Assembly (NCBI GenBank): GCA_037954325.1
Contig: JBBMNZ010000015.1
Span: 11,050,001 to 11,114,000 of the forward strand
DNA from: Fistularia commersonii
Taxonomy: Eukaryota; Chordata; Actinopteri; Syngnathiformes; Fistulariidae
DNA length: 64,000 bases
Direction: 5' to 3'
Below are positions 1 through 17,880 of the stretch, piece by piece; the stretch's first letter is position 1; each line of letters starts with the position of its first letter. A program made the translations under genes and the position numbers. The notes below the pieces were generated by a model that was not told where the DNA came from, made no database searches, and saw only the letters and a program-made list of their open reading frames with translations.

Positions 1-14
1 CAGCCGTCCGGTAC

Positions 15-203
15 CTCTATTAGGGCTTGCAGATTGGCCTGCCCCACGCAGGAGAAGTTCAGCAGGAATTCCCGGCACACCCACTGCAGCTGCGTGTGCT
101 TGCCTTCCTCCCTTGGCGCCTCCAGGGTGTGGAAGACTACGGCGCCCAGCACCAGGTAGAGCAGCACCCCCGTCAGGATGCCCAGCAGGGTGGAGCAGCG
201 CAT
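15..203 (-). CDS. kcnk4: Two-pore-domain potassium channel, TRAAK-type, first coding exon (partial gene)
   Basis: The ATG is at 203-201 and an open frame of 63 codons runs to a GT donor at 14-13 (GAG|gtac). The peptide starts MRCSTLLGILTGVLLYLVLG and continues AVVFHTLEAPREE, then FLLNFSC and LQALIE. Known from the family: TRAAK (KCNK4) begins MRSTTLL and has the same hydrophobic first membrane helix followed by an ALE-type motif and the extracellular cap. TREK1 and TREK2 have longer N-termini and match less well. The product should be a mechano- and lipid-gated K+ leak channel of the plasma membrane. Only membrane helix M1 and the start of the cap are here; pore loops and M2-M4 must lie beyond position 1. 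A fish-specific paralogue (a or b) cannot be chosen from one exon. Confidence 0.8.
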
Positions 204-548
204 GGCTGCACCTCCGCCCAGGTCAAATGCGGGCGGCTCCTTGCCTCTGTTGACGGCACCGTGGCCTGGATCCCAGCTGCTACAGCTGGAACATCAAGTG
301 ACCACACAGGGTTGGTTTTTTTTTTTACACTCCTAAATGCCTGCACGCATGCATCAATTAACTGCACATGATGCGTTTAATGGACTCAGGCGTCGCCGCA
401 CTGCTGACACAAATGTAATATATTCAATAAAAGACCTGTTATCTGAACCTCCAGATGGAGCAGGAGCGGTGAAAACCCGCCGCAGCTCACCTGTTTTCAC
501 GCCTGGGTTTCCCACACCGCCGCCTCTTCCACTCTTTCTTCTTCTCAC

Positions 549-623
549 CAGGCTTGAGGATGGAGTCCCGGGACCCGTAGCCAGAGGGGAGCCCGTCCGC
601 CTCGCACTCCGAGGCAGGGGACA
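549..623 (-). other. Exon-like segment upstream of the kcnk4-like first coding exon
   Basis: On the minus strand this 75-nt block follows a good acceptor (tcctcacag) and ends at a good donor (CCTG|gtgagaag). In one frame it is open and reads SPASECEADGLPSGYGSRD then SILKP, a symmetric phase 1-1 cassette. I do not recognise the peptide. It could be a 5' exon of the kcnk4-like transcript, an alternative N-terminal cassette, or chance. Confidence 0.3.
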
Positions 624-1379
624 CTGTGAGGAGGCGGGGGGATAGAAATCAGTTCAGGATTCACAGCGGTCCACGCTTGAATGAGAGACATAAAACACCC
701 CCAGCCCTTGGTGGCAGCAGCGAGATGAGGGTCTGAGGCGTGGCGGAGTCATCGTCAGCCTCCTCTGAGACGCTCACGCCGGGTTTAAGGATGGTGTTTC
801 TCCGAGATATCGGCAGCAGACCTTTGACAGATGGGCTGAGAAGCCAGCTGCCGGTCTCCCACTCAGACCCAGAGGTCGTTTTCGTTCTCAGACTGAGACC
901 ATAGACGTCCTCACATCGCCAACGCCGAGGAGTTGAAAGATTGGAAGCGTCAGGCACTACCCTTATTATTTGGACAGGCACGCCTACTACTTGCAACTCC
1001 CCAACCCCCTCTGCATCGCGAGACGGGGTCCCAGAAAGAAACTCCCGACTTCTCCTGTCAGCAGATCTGCTGGTCTGGGTCCAAATTTCAGAGCGATAAA
1101 CGTACACCGTTCTTCCCGGAGAGGATTTTACAGCTCCCGGGAATAAACACCCGACCGCCCGCTTTCATAAATAAAACACACACTGCAGCTGAAAGTTAGC
1201 ACAAGTTGTCAAACTCCTGCTGCCCCTGGGTGCTCTGCGCGTGCCATGCAGAGGTGATACTCAAAACACACACCAGTGGGACACTTCGGCAGCTTTAAAG
1301 AAATGTTAAAAATGCTACACCTACCTCAGAACGATGAGACGCTAACGGACAAACTATAATATGAATAGTCTATCCTCTA

Positions 1380-1425
1380 CTGCTGCTGCAGCCGCCGCCA
1401 CCACCGCTGCTGCTGCTGCTGCAAC
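1380..1425. repeat. CTG/GCC trinucleotide tract
   Basis: Imperfect run of CTG, GCC and ACC triplets. It lies upstream of the kcnk4-like exons on the minus strand and has no convincing open frame around it. Confidence 0.7.
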
Positions 1426-2033
1426 CCAGCCATCGCTCTAGAAAACCTACTTTATTACCTCTGAGGCTGCTCCTCCAACTGGAGCGCCGCAGTCCCACTA
1501 TTCCGTGCTCAGCTCCAAACCCAGGACCATAAGAGCCCCGGAATAGCAGTTACCTCATGCATTGTGACATGGGTTATGCGGCCACACACCCAGCATGTGT
1601 GGGTGTGTGTGAATGCATGGGTGAGGAAGAAGGCTGTTGCTGAATGTACAAGGGAGAGAAAAAGGATACTCAATCAAACTGACTTTATATGAAAGGGTGG
1701 GGGAGAGAGCTAGAGAGAGAGAGCATTGATGAATGTGGAGGAAACAGCAAGATCATCCTGCACAGAGGACGCTAAGATTTTTGAGAAAAGGAAAAAAAAG
1801 CATGCTTTAGCATATTCAGTGTTTTATTACACACACACAAACACACACAGGAAGATAATGTGCTGATCCAAGCAGAACCAAGAGCCCGGCCTGCGGCCAC
1901 ACCTCACCTATCAATATCTGCACAGGATTGATTCCTGGGCTGATTGAGGTCTGATTGGTGCCGGATGGCCGACGCCAGCTCAGCCTCTTGTCACAATATC
2001 CGCGCAGACCCCTTGACAGAACTGCTGCTGCCG

Positions 2034-2034
<1 letters not shown>

Positions 2035-2090
<56 letters not shown>
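2035..2090. repeat. (TG)n microsatellite
   Basis: About 28 uninterrupted TG units. The poly-Cys/Val reading frames across it are artefacts of the repeat. Confidence 0.97.
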
Positions 2091-2091
<1 letters not shown>

Positions 2092-2099
2092 TTACAGGG

Positions 2100-3241
2100 G
2101 TGGGGGATTGGATTTCTCCCATGTTAACGTCTTAAGTGCCACGAGCCACTTTGAGACGTTTGTACCGCACTTGGTGGATTCCTGGTTTCGGAGATTGATA
2201 TGATAATCGGGATCAATTAAGTACTCCCATCCGGTTAGCGCGTACTGCTGCAGTCATACTTCCTCGCCCAGTTGTCACATTATGTTTATCATCATTGTCA
2301 TCTTAGTCATGATTCCAAAATATTCTGCTTTACAGCAATGGGTACTGTAAATATCCAGTAACTGATTTACCTGATATTGTTCTGCTGCAAATCAGAGGCT
2401 ATAGAACTGCAAATAAACATTTTTCATTTTCTTTATTACGACTCATCTATGCAATGTTTATATCTATGTATTCTCCAGGACACCCTTACTGAACCATTTT
2501 ATTTTTACTACCTACATCATGTTCGCCTGCTACCTCTATCACCATTCCCTTCAAAAGGAATTTGTTTTATTTCTTTTCATATTTTCCATTCCATTGTGTA
2601 TATTGTGCAGTCCTTGTTTATTTTGTATCTATACCCTGATTTAATCTTTCTGTTATTGCTAATTGCCTATTGTGATTGAATTTCCCTGCCGTGGCATCAA
2701 CAAAGTCTGTCTTATCCTATTAACCAAGTAAAAAAAAAAACTTTTACATTTAATATATCTACCCAATGCATCCAAAACTAGCTCTACATCCTGAACTGCA
2801 ATGGTAGAAATCTTTCACCTGTAACTATAAGACACAATATAATAATCATAATATATCATAAAATATGTAATAATAATATAAAAGGTTCTTTTTGCGACAT
2901 AACCTCTGTACATTTTGCAAGCTTTCCAAGAAGTATTTTCTCCATTATTAGTATAATTCAAATAATTGTGGTCATTTTTGTTTAGGGTTTTTTTTTTTTT
3001 TTTGGCATGCAGAAGACATTTGGAAAAGATACCAATTTTTTTCCACTACCTTTTCTTTTCTCCTGGAGCTACATCTCCAGGCTCACAGGAGGTCATCTCT
3101 CCACAACCCATCGGTAAAATAACACTAACTTCTCTATCGACAACCCGGGAGTTCAGTCCACGTCTACCGCTCTGGTCCTCCGAAGAGAAAATCCACACTT
3201 TTAGTATTTACAGGCATATGCTGTACATGCTCTCATATGAA

Positions 3242-3275
<34 letters not shown>

Positions 3276-4900
3276 AGTGGTTTATGTTAGACTGAAACCT
3301 TTCACGGGGCTTTTACTACATGACCCCTCCAATTACCAGTTCCCCGCTGAAACATTAACTCCGTAAATCCTGCTGATAAATTGCTCCTACTCTGGACTGC
3401 CAGGCAGCTCCTGGGCAGCCGCCGCAGACGGGCCGTCGCGTACTTGGTGAAAAAACTGCCGCTCACCCGTAAGGTGGGTGGGATGTCATTGCGGTGGCTC
3501 GTGATGTCTTGGGGTGTGTTTTGGGTGGGGCAGGAGGTTAAAGGCATGTCGGGGCAGAAGGGCGCTGTGGAGTTCAACACGATCAAAGGGGCTTTTGAGT
3601 TTCCAAAAACTGCGATAATAAATTGAATTCTCAAGTGCAGTTACTTTTATCGCCAGGGGCACAATTGGGGGGTTTTATGGTTCCCTCTTTCTTAAATCTT
3701 GGCAGATGGCACAGACGCTACTGAGAGGACAGACAACGCCAGCACCGCACTTCTATCATGATTTTTGGCTGGTTCAACCTCTTGGATCCAATTATTCATC
3801 CAAGAGTCTGATCATTTTCTGTTTTGATTGAGTTCCTGCATGAAACCGGTCAACTGGCAACTGAAAATACATCTAAAAGCATGCACGAGACACACCATTT
3901 GTTAGCCTTTCCTCTTAAATACTTTGCTGGATGACTGTGATTACTCATTCCATTACTTTATGTATCGATCGGAGCCAAATTAGTAGCGAAACACACAGCG
4001 GGGCTCTTGCAGGCACTTTGATAGAGTGACAACACAAAACCAAGACACATAACCAAGAAAGAAAAATGAAAAATTGTTTCAACAGAAAGATTAAGTTAAG
4101 GACTTTGTCTGAAATACAAAAATGGAACTGAAACCTCAGAAATAACCTTTTTTACCAATAATATTAATAATTCACTCAGCATTTATACGAGAATGTAACA
4201 AGGACACAAATTATGTACCAGTTGTAGCTATTCGTTTGGCTAATTTATCTACTTAATTTCAAGGTGCCTCTGGCAAGTGCTTAACTGAAATATTAATAAT
4301 TTATAAATGCACACACTGCAACAAGGTAAACTATGAAAAGCTAGTGTAGAAAACTGGAAAAAGTCCTATTCCATAATGAATAGAAGAACAACAATAGCAA
4401 TAAGTCCTTGCTTATGTTTTCCAATGCCAACATTTAACTGTCAAATATTCACATTTGAGCTAGCAATAACACGTCACAGGAAAATAGGCCTCAAACATCA
4501 TCGGAACACAACTTTGCAAAAGAGAAATCGCCCCAGAAACAAAAAAGGGAATTCTGTAAACTTTTTGAAGATTAGCTAGAAAATAGGCACAAAATAGTCT
4601 GCTGGATATCAACTCAAACGAATGACCCTGAGATAATTTTAAGTAATTAAATGAAGAGGCACGACTGTTTGTGAATAGAATGGGATTATCTGTGTCTTTG
4701 TTGTGTTTTTATAGTCGAACCCTTGACAGAAAACAAACTTTCGGTTCTGCGCAGGTTGAATTCAATCCCTTATCACGAACTTTAAATCCACCAGGTGGGT
4801 TTGTTGCTGACAGTGGTGGCGGCACACTGGCGGACGCCGCTTCGTGGAATTACATCCTAGCTCCGGCGTCTGCAGTTGAGCGCTCGATGAATCCCTACAC
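2100..4900. other. Gene-poor intergenic stretch
   Basis: No gene recognised. The stretch is AT-rich and contains an (AT)n microsatellite near 3241-3276. A more GC-rich patch at about 3380-3600 has short open frames on both strands but no domain or homology that I recognise. Confidence 0.6.
3241..3276. repeat. (AT)n microsatellite
   Basis: Run of alternating A and T, about 30 bases. Confidence 0.9.
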
Positions 4901-4919
4901 ATCTCAGGAAAGGCTCCAC

Positions 4920-5799
4920 CTGCACTCCCTGAGTCTGGTGTGTTTCACACCCTCTGCAGATAAACTGTTTAAAACGCATTTGTCTGTCTGGGAGCCGCTG
5001 TCTCTCAGCCACACCAAGAGCCCATTACTGCGAGATGAGAAAGTGGTGAAGGGGTCTGTTTTGTGAGGTCAGAAATATGGATCTGGGTCATTCGGGAGAG
5101 GCAAAAATACTCTAAGGAACGCAGTGCGCACACACATGTGCACACACACAGTACACCTGGACGGCAACCCAAGGGACGCTCCCACTGTCACCGGCAAATG
5201 CTCAAGGTTTCAACAAAACCCAGGAAAAAAATAAACTTACTTGTTGTTGGTTTGCAGCCTCAAACCCGGTGAGGTGAAGCCCATCCACTGGATGAAAGGG
5301 GGGAAGAGGAGGCGGCGTTTTGGAGAAACACCTGGCCGAGGAGGAGGAACACCTGTGAAGGAGAAGCAACGAAATAATGAAGCGCTTGGATTCAGCGACC
5401 TGAAAATGACAAGGAAATGATGGAGGAAGTAAGTAAGTAAATAAATAAATAAATAAAAGAGAGGGAGGTGTGTTTGTGTAGTCTGTTATGATGAGCACTT
5501 TATTTTCAATTAAGCTTTCTTGCATCTACAGTAAGCTCACTTTCTGTGCCCTTTTTTGATGATGCAGGGATTTTTCCTCTCAAACTGGAAATTGATTCGG
5601 TTAGCAAACGTCTGCAACTTTGTCCATTTGGGGGGGAAGATGCGCTTTTAACACAACGGCGGTGAAAACAAGCCTGTGTTTATATTGTTTTTTTGTTTTT
5701 ATTTGCCCGTAAATTTTTGCTTGATATTAAAAGGAGGAGACTCACCTGTGCAGCTCCATATCGGCTTAAGGTCCCTTTAAGTCCCCGTTCTGTTGACAT
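4920..5799 (-). other. Three exon-like segments of an unidentified minus-strand transcript
   Basis: Segment A ends at a canonical donor (GCACAG|gtgagt, exon end 5746) and holds an ATG at 5799 reading MSTERGLKGTLSRYGAAQ. Segment B is 5352-5241, with acceptor cttcacag and donor CAACAA|gtaagt. Segment C is 5027-4920, with acceptor catctcgcag and donor GTGCAG|gtggag. B and C join in one open frame that contains GVPPPRPGVSPKRR, WMGFTSPGLRLQ and LLVWLRDSGSQTDKC. The frame from the ATG of A instead stops inside B. The products are not recognised. They may be non-coding 5' exons of the kcnk4-like gene, whose first coding exon is downstream on the same strand, or a separate lncRNA or small-protein gene. 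Confidence 0.3.
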
Positions 5800-6508
5800 C
5801 CATCCGACCTGAGCAGTGTATGCCAGGCTAGAAAAAAACAACATAAAAACACACCGCAGTCATGCACTACACTTTGATTAAACTTATGATTAATTCATCC
5901 GGCGTGGATTGATGTGGGTAAACGCGAGACGGAAGCGTAAAGCTTTTTAAAAATGTTTCGCGATGAGGTGAGCGACTTTAACATTCACTATCGGCAGCCA
6001 TGCTAGCTGAGGGCCCGGCGTTAATGGCTAATGGCTCCATGCTAATTAGCCGGCCATTAGCGGGAAGACGAACGCACGGTTGCCAACACCTGCAATAATT
6101 TGTTAAACAATTTTTTCCACGATTTGGGGAAAATATTCACTTTGTTAATAAATTTTTCGGGCTATTTCAGACTTCAGTAAATGGTGAAACCGCCTTACCG
6201 GCATTTGGACTCGGTTCACACTGGGAAAGGGGCTAATTAGCATGCTACACACCTGACGATTGATTTATTGTTAATGTCACAACTTTATTGAAACCGGAAG
6301 TGTGTTGTTTTGGTTTTTAGTGTACTGCACTCAGTTAAATGTGCGATCCTTTTTTTCTTATTTTGTTCTCTTTTCACATGTTTTTTCAATTTTTTACTAT
6401 TTTGGATGCACAAAGAGAGCAATTGTCTTTGGAATGAAACATACCTAGTTGGATTCTCGACTCCTCGTGTGTCGCAGTGTAGTTGAGCCAGATACTGAAC
6501 TCCTAACT

Positions 6509-6853
6509 CAGGGGTGGGCAATTATTTTGAATAGTGGGCCACATTTCATATTTAATTTTTATGCGCGGAACAACTTGGTATCATGTAAATTGAACAAAAT
6601 TGCACTCTAAATATTTAATTTTTTTGCCATTTTGTTTCAACTTTAAAATCATTCATGATCATATAAATGTACTGACATTATTTTGTATGTAATCATCCAT
6701 ACAAAATTAAACTAAAGGAAAAAATATTGAGTTTCTTAATTCAATATAGAGTGAAACTTCTATTAAAATATTCAAAGAAAATAGTGTGGCAGGCCGGATA
6801 AAAAAGCAAAACGGGCCAAATGTTGCTCGTGGGCTGTAAAACGCCCAGGTCTG
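6509..6853. mobile_element. Degenerate non-autonomous DNA element of the 'caggggtgggcaa' family
   Basis: The left end reads caggggtgggcaattatttt followed by gtgggccacatt. The right part reads gcaggccgg then gggccaaatgttgctcgtgg. These are the usual ends of a fish short DNA element, probably hAT-related. The interior is AT-rich with no transposase. Confidence 0.6.
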
Positions 6854-7569
6854 CCCCGACTGCACCCCTGGTGCTGGTGGACATCAGTCTACTGCTCTCA
6901 GTCCATCCATGATAGGGTGGTTGCAGAAAACGAATTTCTCCATGTAGATTAATGAAAGATAAATTATTACATTGTTTGGTTTTTTTTTATCGCCAAATAT
7001 CCCTCCCAGCATGACTAACCCATATTCGAATGATCTGAAAACCTGTGTGTATGTGCGTGCGTGTGTGTTTGTGCGTGGAGCTTCTTGGTGCATTAAGAGG
7101 ACCAAATGAGCCCTTGTACACCTCCCCAATCAATGTCTCAAGGAATCCACTTTATGGTTGAATCTAATTCCTCCCAGGTCCTGAAAAGCTTTCTTGCCCA
7201 CAGAGGGGAAGTCAGTGTAACCAAGGAGGGTGTAAAGTGAGGAAGAGGAGCAGGCTGAGAGGTGTGTGTATGTGTGTGTTAGGAAGCCAGTGAGAAAAAT
7301 GCAAGTGCGCAAAGGGATGGTTGTACTACTCGTGTATTATTTTATCTGTAGTAATGGAGAGGTGATTTTTTTATCCAGTGAGGAAGTACTGCAAATTCCA
7401 GGGTCTGGAAAAATTCAGCAAAATAATAGGCTGACAGTGATTTTCAGATAATTTGAAGCAATTCTTGCAACTTCCGACCCATCTCAATGTATAGCGATTC
7501 ATAGTTATCCTGAAAACACCTCATCCATCTCTTGGTGATTTTCAACTTTTAAGATTTCTCTCTTGCCGC

Positions 7570-7880
7570 TCTTAACAACTCACTGTTCCGCTCCCCAGTG
7601 CTTTCAGGATTTCTTGGATTTCTTCTGGGTCAATAGCTCTGATCCCGCAGCCAGGGTGATGGGGGGGTTAGCGCCTATCTCTGCTATCATTGTGAGAGAG
7701 GTGGGGTTCACCCTGGACCGGTCCACAGAGATATACAACCATACAACCTTCTCGTTCACATGTGGACAATTTAGCGTCTCCAAAGAGCCTCCTGCATGTG
7801 GTACGGGACCAGGAGAACGTGGAGACTCCACACAGAATTCAACCAGGGTCTCCCCTGTTGTCAGAATTAAAAACACCCTG
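7570..7880. repeat. Common fish SINE/LINE-tail repeat
   Basis: Contains the familiar landmarks ttcaccctggaccggtcc, acatgtggacaatttagcgt and ggagactccacacagaattc. Shorter fragments of the same family occur near 12125-12210, 22170-22300 and 43390-43480. The open frames inside it are not genes. Confidence 0.7.
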
Positions 7881-8017
7881 TGTTGCCTCTCAGTATCTGA
7901 CGGTCTAGACTAGAAAATCGGAATGTAGACAAAAAAAAACAAACACACACAACAAACTCATAGTTACTCTTTATTAATAGCAGGCCTATTATACTAAAAA
8001 CCTACACATAAGTTCAC

Positions 8018-8023
8018 TTTATT
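8018..8023 (-). terminator. Candidate polyadenylation signal of adss2
   Basis: AATAAA on the minus strand, about 560 bases after the adss2 stop codon. A second AATAAA lies at 7975-7970. Which one is used cannot be told from sequence alone. Confidence 0.35.
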
Positions 8024-8581
8024 TGTCTCCCAAATGATTTTAAAAAGAAAAACAACCTTTGTTTCTCCGACACACTTGGCTGAAAGTTGTACTCCCAAAT
8101 ATCCAAAGTCTTAAAATCCCCCCACGCGGTACAAAAATTAAATCATCGCACCGACTGCGCGACCGGCTCGCCATCTCGGGTGCGATCTTGCGGCAAGGGC
8201 CCGGGAATGATCGCTGTCGGTTCTGCAGAAGTTCCTGCGTCTGTTAGCTGAGGGCTCAGCAGCTGAGGGGAGGTGGGACTTAAGAGACGGACATGTTAAA
8301 ACTGTTAAGCTTCAGGTCCCCCAAAAAAATAAGGAATGGTCGCCTTGTTTGCAAATAAATACAACGATACAGGGATTTTATGCAGGATTAGAGGGGAATG
8401 TGAGGCGGCAGCAGCAGCTCGGAGTTTCACAAATAACTTTGCTGGTGAAGGTTCTCCATTGGCACGGAGTTTTTGTTTCTTTTTCTGAATTTCTGCAGTT
8501 TAAACTCGTTCCAGGAATCCTGTTAAGAACCTGACGGCGTCTTCTGGCCCGTCGTCGTGGAGGGCGTCTCCTCAGCCGGGA

Positions 8582-15427
<6,846 letters not shown>

Positions 15428-15659
15428 GCTGCTCGCCGTCCTCCCCCCTTGCGACAAGACCGGAACGCCGTTTTGCCGCGTTTCTGGGCCCACGGGAAGT
15501 GCGCTTCCTCCTCCTCGCCGCTAGATGGCGGTGTTTCGTCACTTCCCCTCTCGGGCTTATTTTTTCAATTTTTTTAAAACAATTTTTATTGAACACATAT
15601 GGTATAAACTGAAAAACACATGAACATGTGAAACTTGGCTCAATAGAATCGAATGTCAA

Positions 15660-17880
15660 TCATAGAAACAGGCGTTAGGAAACATAAGGACATTTTTTTT
15701 GCATGGAATCAATTAACGGTAAACAAGATTAAAAAGCCTGTGATAAATGTTTAATTCTAGAAATAATGGAACACAATAATACATTGAAATAATAAAATTA
15801 ATATTAATTACTAAAACGGTTTTTACTTTTTTTACAATCTATCATTATTATAATTTTTTCAAGTTTAAGTTAATTATAACCCATCGATAGCAGCAGTATG
15901 TTCCGTAACTGATCTTTTTTCTCATTTCTGTGTCAGCTGTGTCAGTTAAAAGAGGAAATACTTTTTTTTTTTTAATTAGCTTTAGCTTAATATGATCATA
16001 GTGCGTTTCCCCTTTTACAGTTCGGGATTCCTTTGTTACATCCCTGTTACATTAAGGGTGATGACACCAAATTCTGGACTTTTCTTAAAAAATAATCGTT
16101 TCCTTGTTTAATTGTATACCTTTACGTTCTCGTGTACTATGGAACAGAAGTGTTGCACATTTTTGCTCTTTCTTTTTATGAAATCTATACTATTTTGACA
16201 TCTCTGTGTCGGCGGTGGTGTGTTATTCCGTCCTCCATTATTGTAGTTTTTTTAAATGAACGATATACAAAACAAATCTGCTCTGCCAGGAGTAACACAC
16301 ACACACGCACACACACGCACACACACACGCACACACACATATATTTATAAAATCAAAAGGCCGTATGTAGAGTATAGCTTAAATACTTTTTATGCACTTG
16401 CACACAAATATTAAACAATCTTTTCCCACAAATAAAGTTCTTTTTTACTGCATTCGGGTTTTGAAGTCACTTTATAATGTTGCGGTATTGTTACATTTCC
16501 TCGAGAAAGAACTTTGGTTTATGTTAGTCTGTTTTCTTTTGTGAATGGGACTTTTTCCGGTGTTACATAAAACCCTCAACAGAAGAAGAAGAGGTGTGTC
16601 ATTATCATCATCATCATCATCATCATTTCCACGCGTCGTGGAAGGACCAAGAAATGACGGTGTTTCTCCCTCTTTTCACAACTGGGCTCCAAATCTTGAA
16701 TCGACACGCAAACTGTGCGTGGAGCCGGAGCCAAAACACGCAACTCCTCCCTGAACAAAGAGTATGAAGGAGATGAAGCGGTTCACTGCTTTCCACTTCC
16801 GCCTTCGTTTTTATGAAGAAGGTACGTTTTTTTCTGTAATCTTAACGCTTGGGTTCCCTTTATGTGATTATTATCTTCATATACATGTTGTTAGATATAA
16901 AAAAAATAAAGAGGAAGCGGAATAAGCACTCCTCAGATAAAACCAATATTGGTTATGTGCATGCTAGACACTGTTTTCCCGTATGTGATTTTTCAAATTT
17001 CAATTGTATATCAGACAGAATAGATATGAAACTAAACTAAATTATTACCAATGTTTTATATATTATTTTAAAGTGTATCAAGTGCTGCATAGAATGTCTG
17101 GTGTGGTTTTCCAGATGAAACGGCCCGTTCTTTATCAATTCCGGTCCTTGGAAAGGGACCCCACCGCACAGAATCTGTACCGGTTGTATTTTCCACAGGC
17201 AGACCCTGGACCTTGACCTTGAAGATATAAGATTGCTCCTGAAAAGAAACCAGCCAGCATCTTCCTCACCTCTGCTCCAGTATCTTCTGCTCACTGGGCT
17301 GATCTGAACCCTTACCTGGTGCTCAACTGAGTTTCCCGAGAATGGCCTGTAAGTTTTAAAGGGTGGTTACAAATAGCATCTGATGAAGTCTGCTGCATCC
17401 AATAACATATAATGACACAAGCTTATTTAACCCTCCCATTGACCTCATTTTCTGTGTACACCCTGTGTCAATGACAGTCATTTGACCCAAGGACAACAGG
17501 AGGGTTAATTGATTTATTTCAGATTCATTTTATTGAACATCTTACCAATTAGAAATGAATAAGCAGCTCCATAAAAAATAAATCCTTATCTTCCTGTCCA
17601 ATTCAGCAATGAGCTTATCAGTTTTTTTGTTTTTTTTATTGTGCTGTTATTTATGGGATGGCGGAAGATAAGTGCAATCTCTCTCGAAGAATATAAAAAG
17701 CCAAAAAGGTTTCGTCAGGTGACAAAAACATTTTGAAAACCCCCGCCACTAGGGGGCGCCGATGCCAGGCTCAACCCTGAAGGAACATTTCTCAAAATAC
17801 AGAAAGAAGAACGGTCCTTTCAAAATCCCCGGCTATATCAAAAATGTTACATCAGTCATGATTTGTAGTCGGTAATGCTA
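15660..17880. other. AT-rich intergenic stretch upstream of adss2
   Basis: No gene recognised. It contains an interrupted (CA)n at about 16295-16340 and an (ATC)n run at 16601-16626. Two exon-like segments (donor at 16822, acceptor before 17115, donor after 17348) are reported as a finding. Confidence 0.55.

Noticed and set aside
1944..2203. Val/Cys-rich frames at a TG repeat
   Set aside because: Microsatellite translation; the same applies at 14460-14835, 16132-16350 and 56270-56554.
3302..3634. Overlapping open frames on both strands near 3.3-3.6 kb
   Set aside because: A possible donor (ACGG|gtgagc on minus) exists, but there is no matching acceptor or recognisable protein.
4671..5066. 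131-codon plus-strand frame
   Set aside because: No family resemblance. Its right part is antisense to a segment with better splice signals on minus. Left unannotated.
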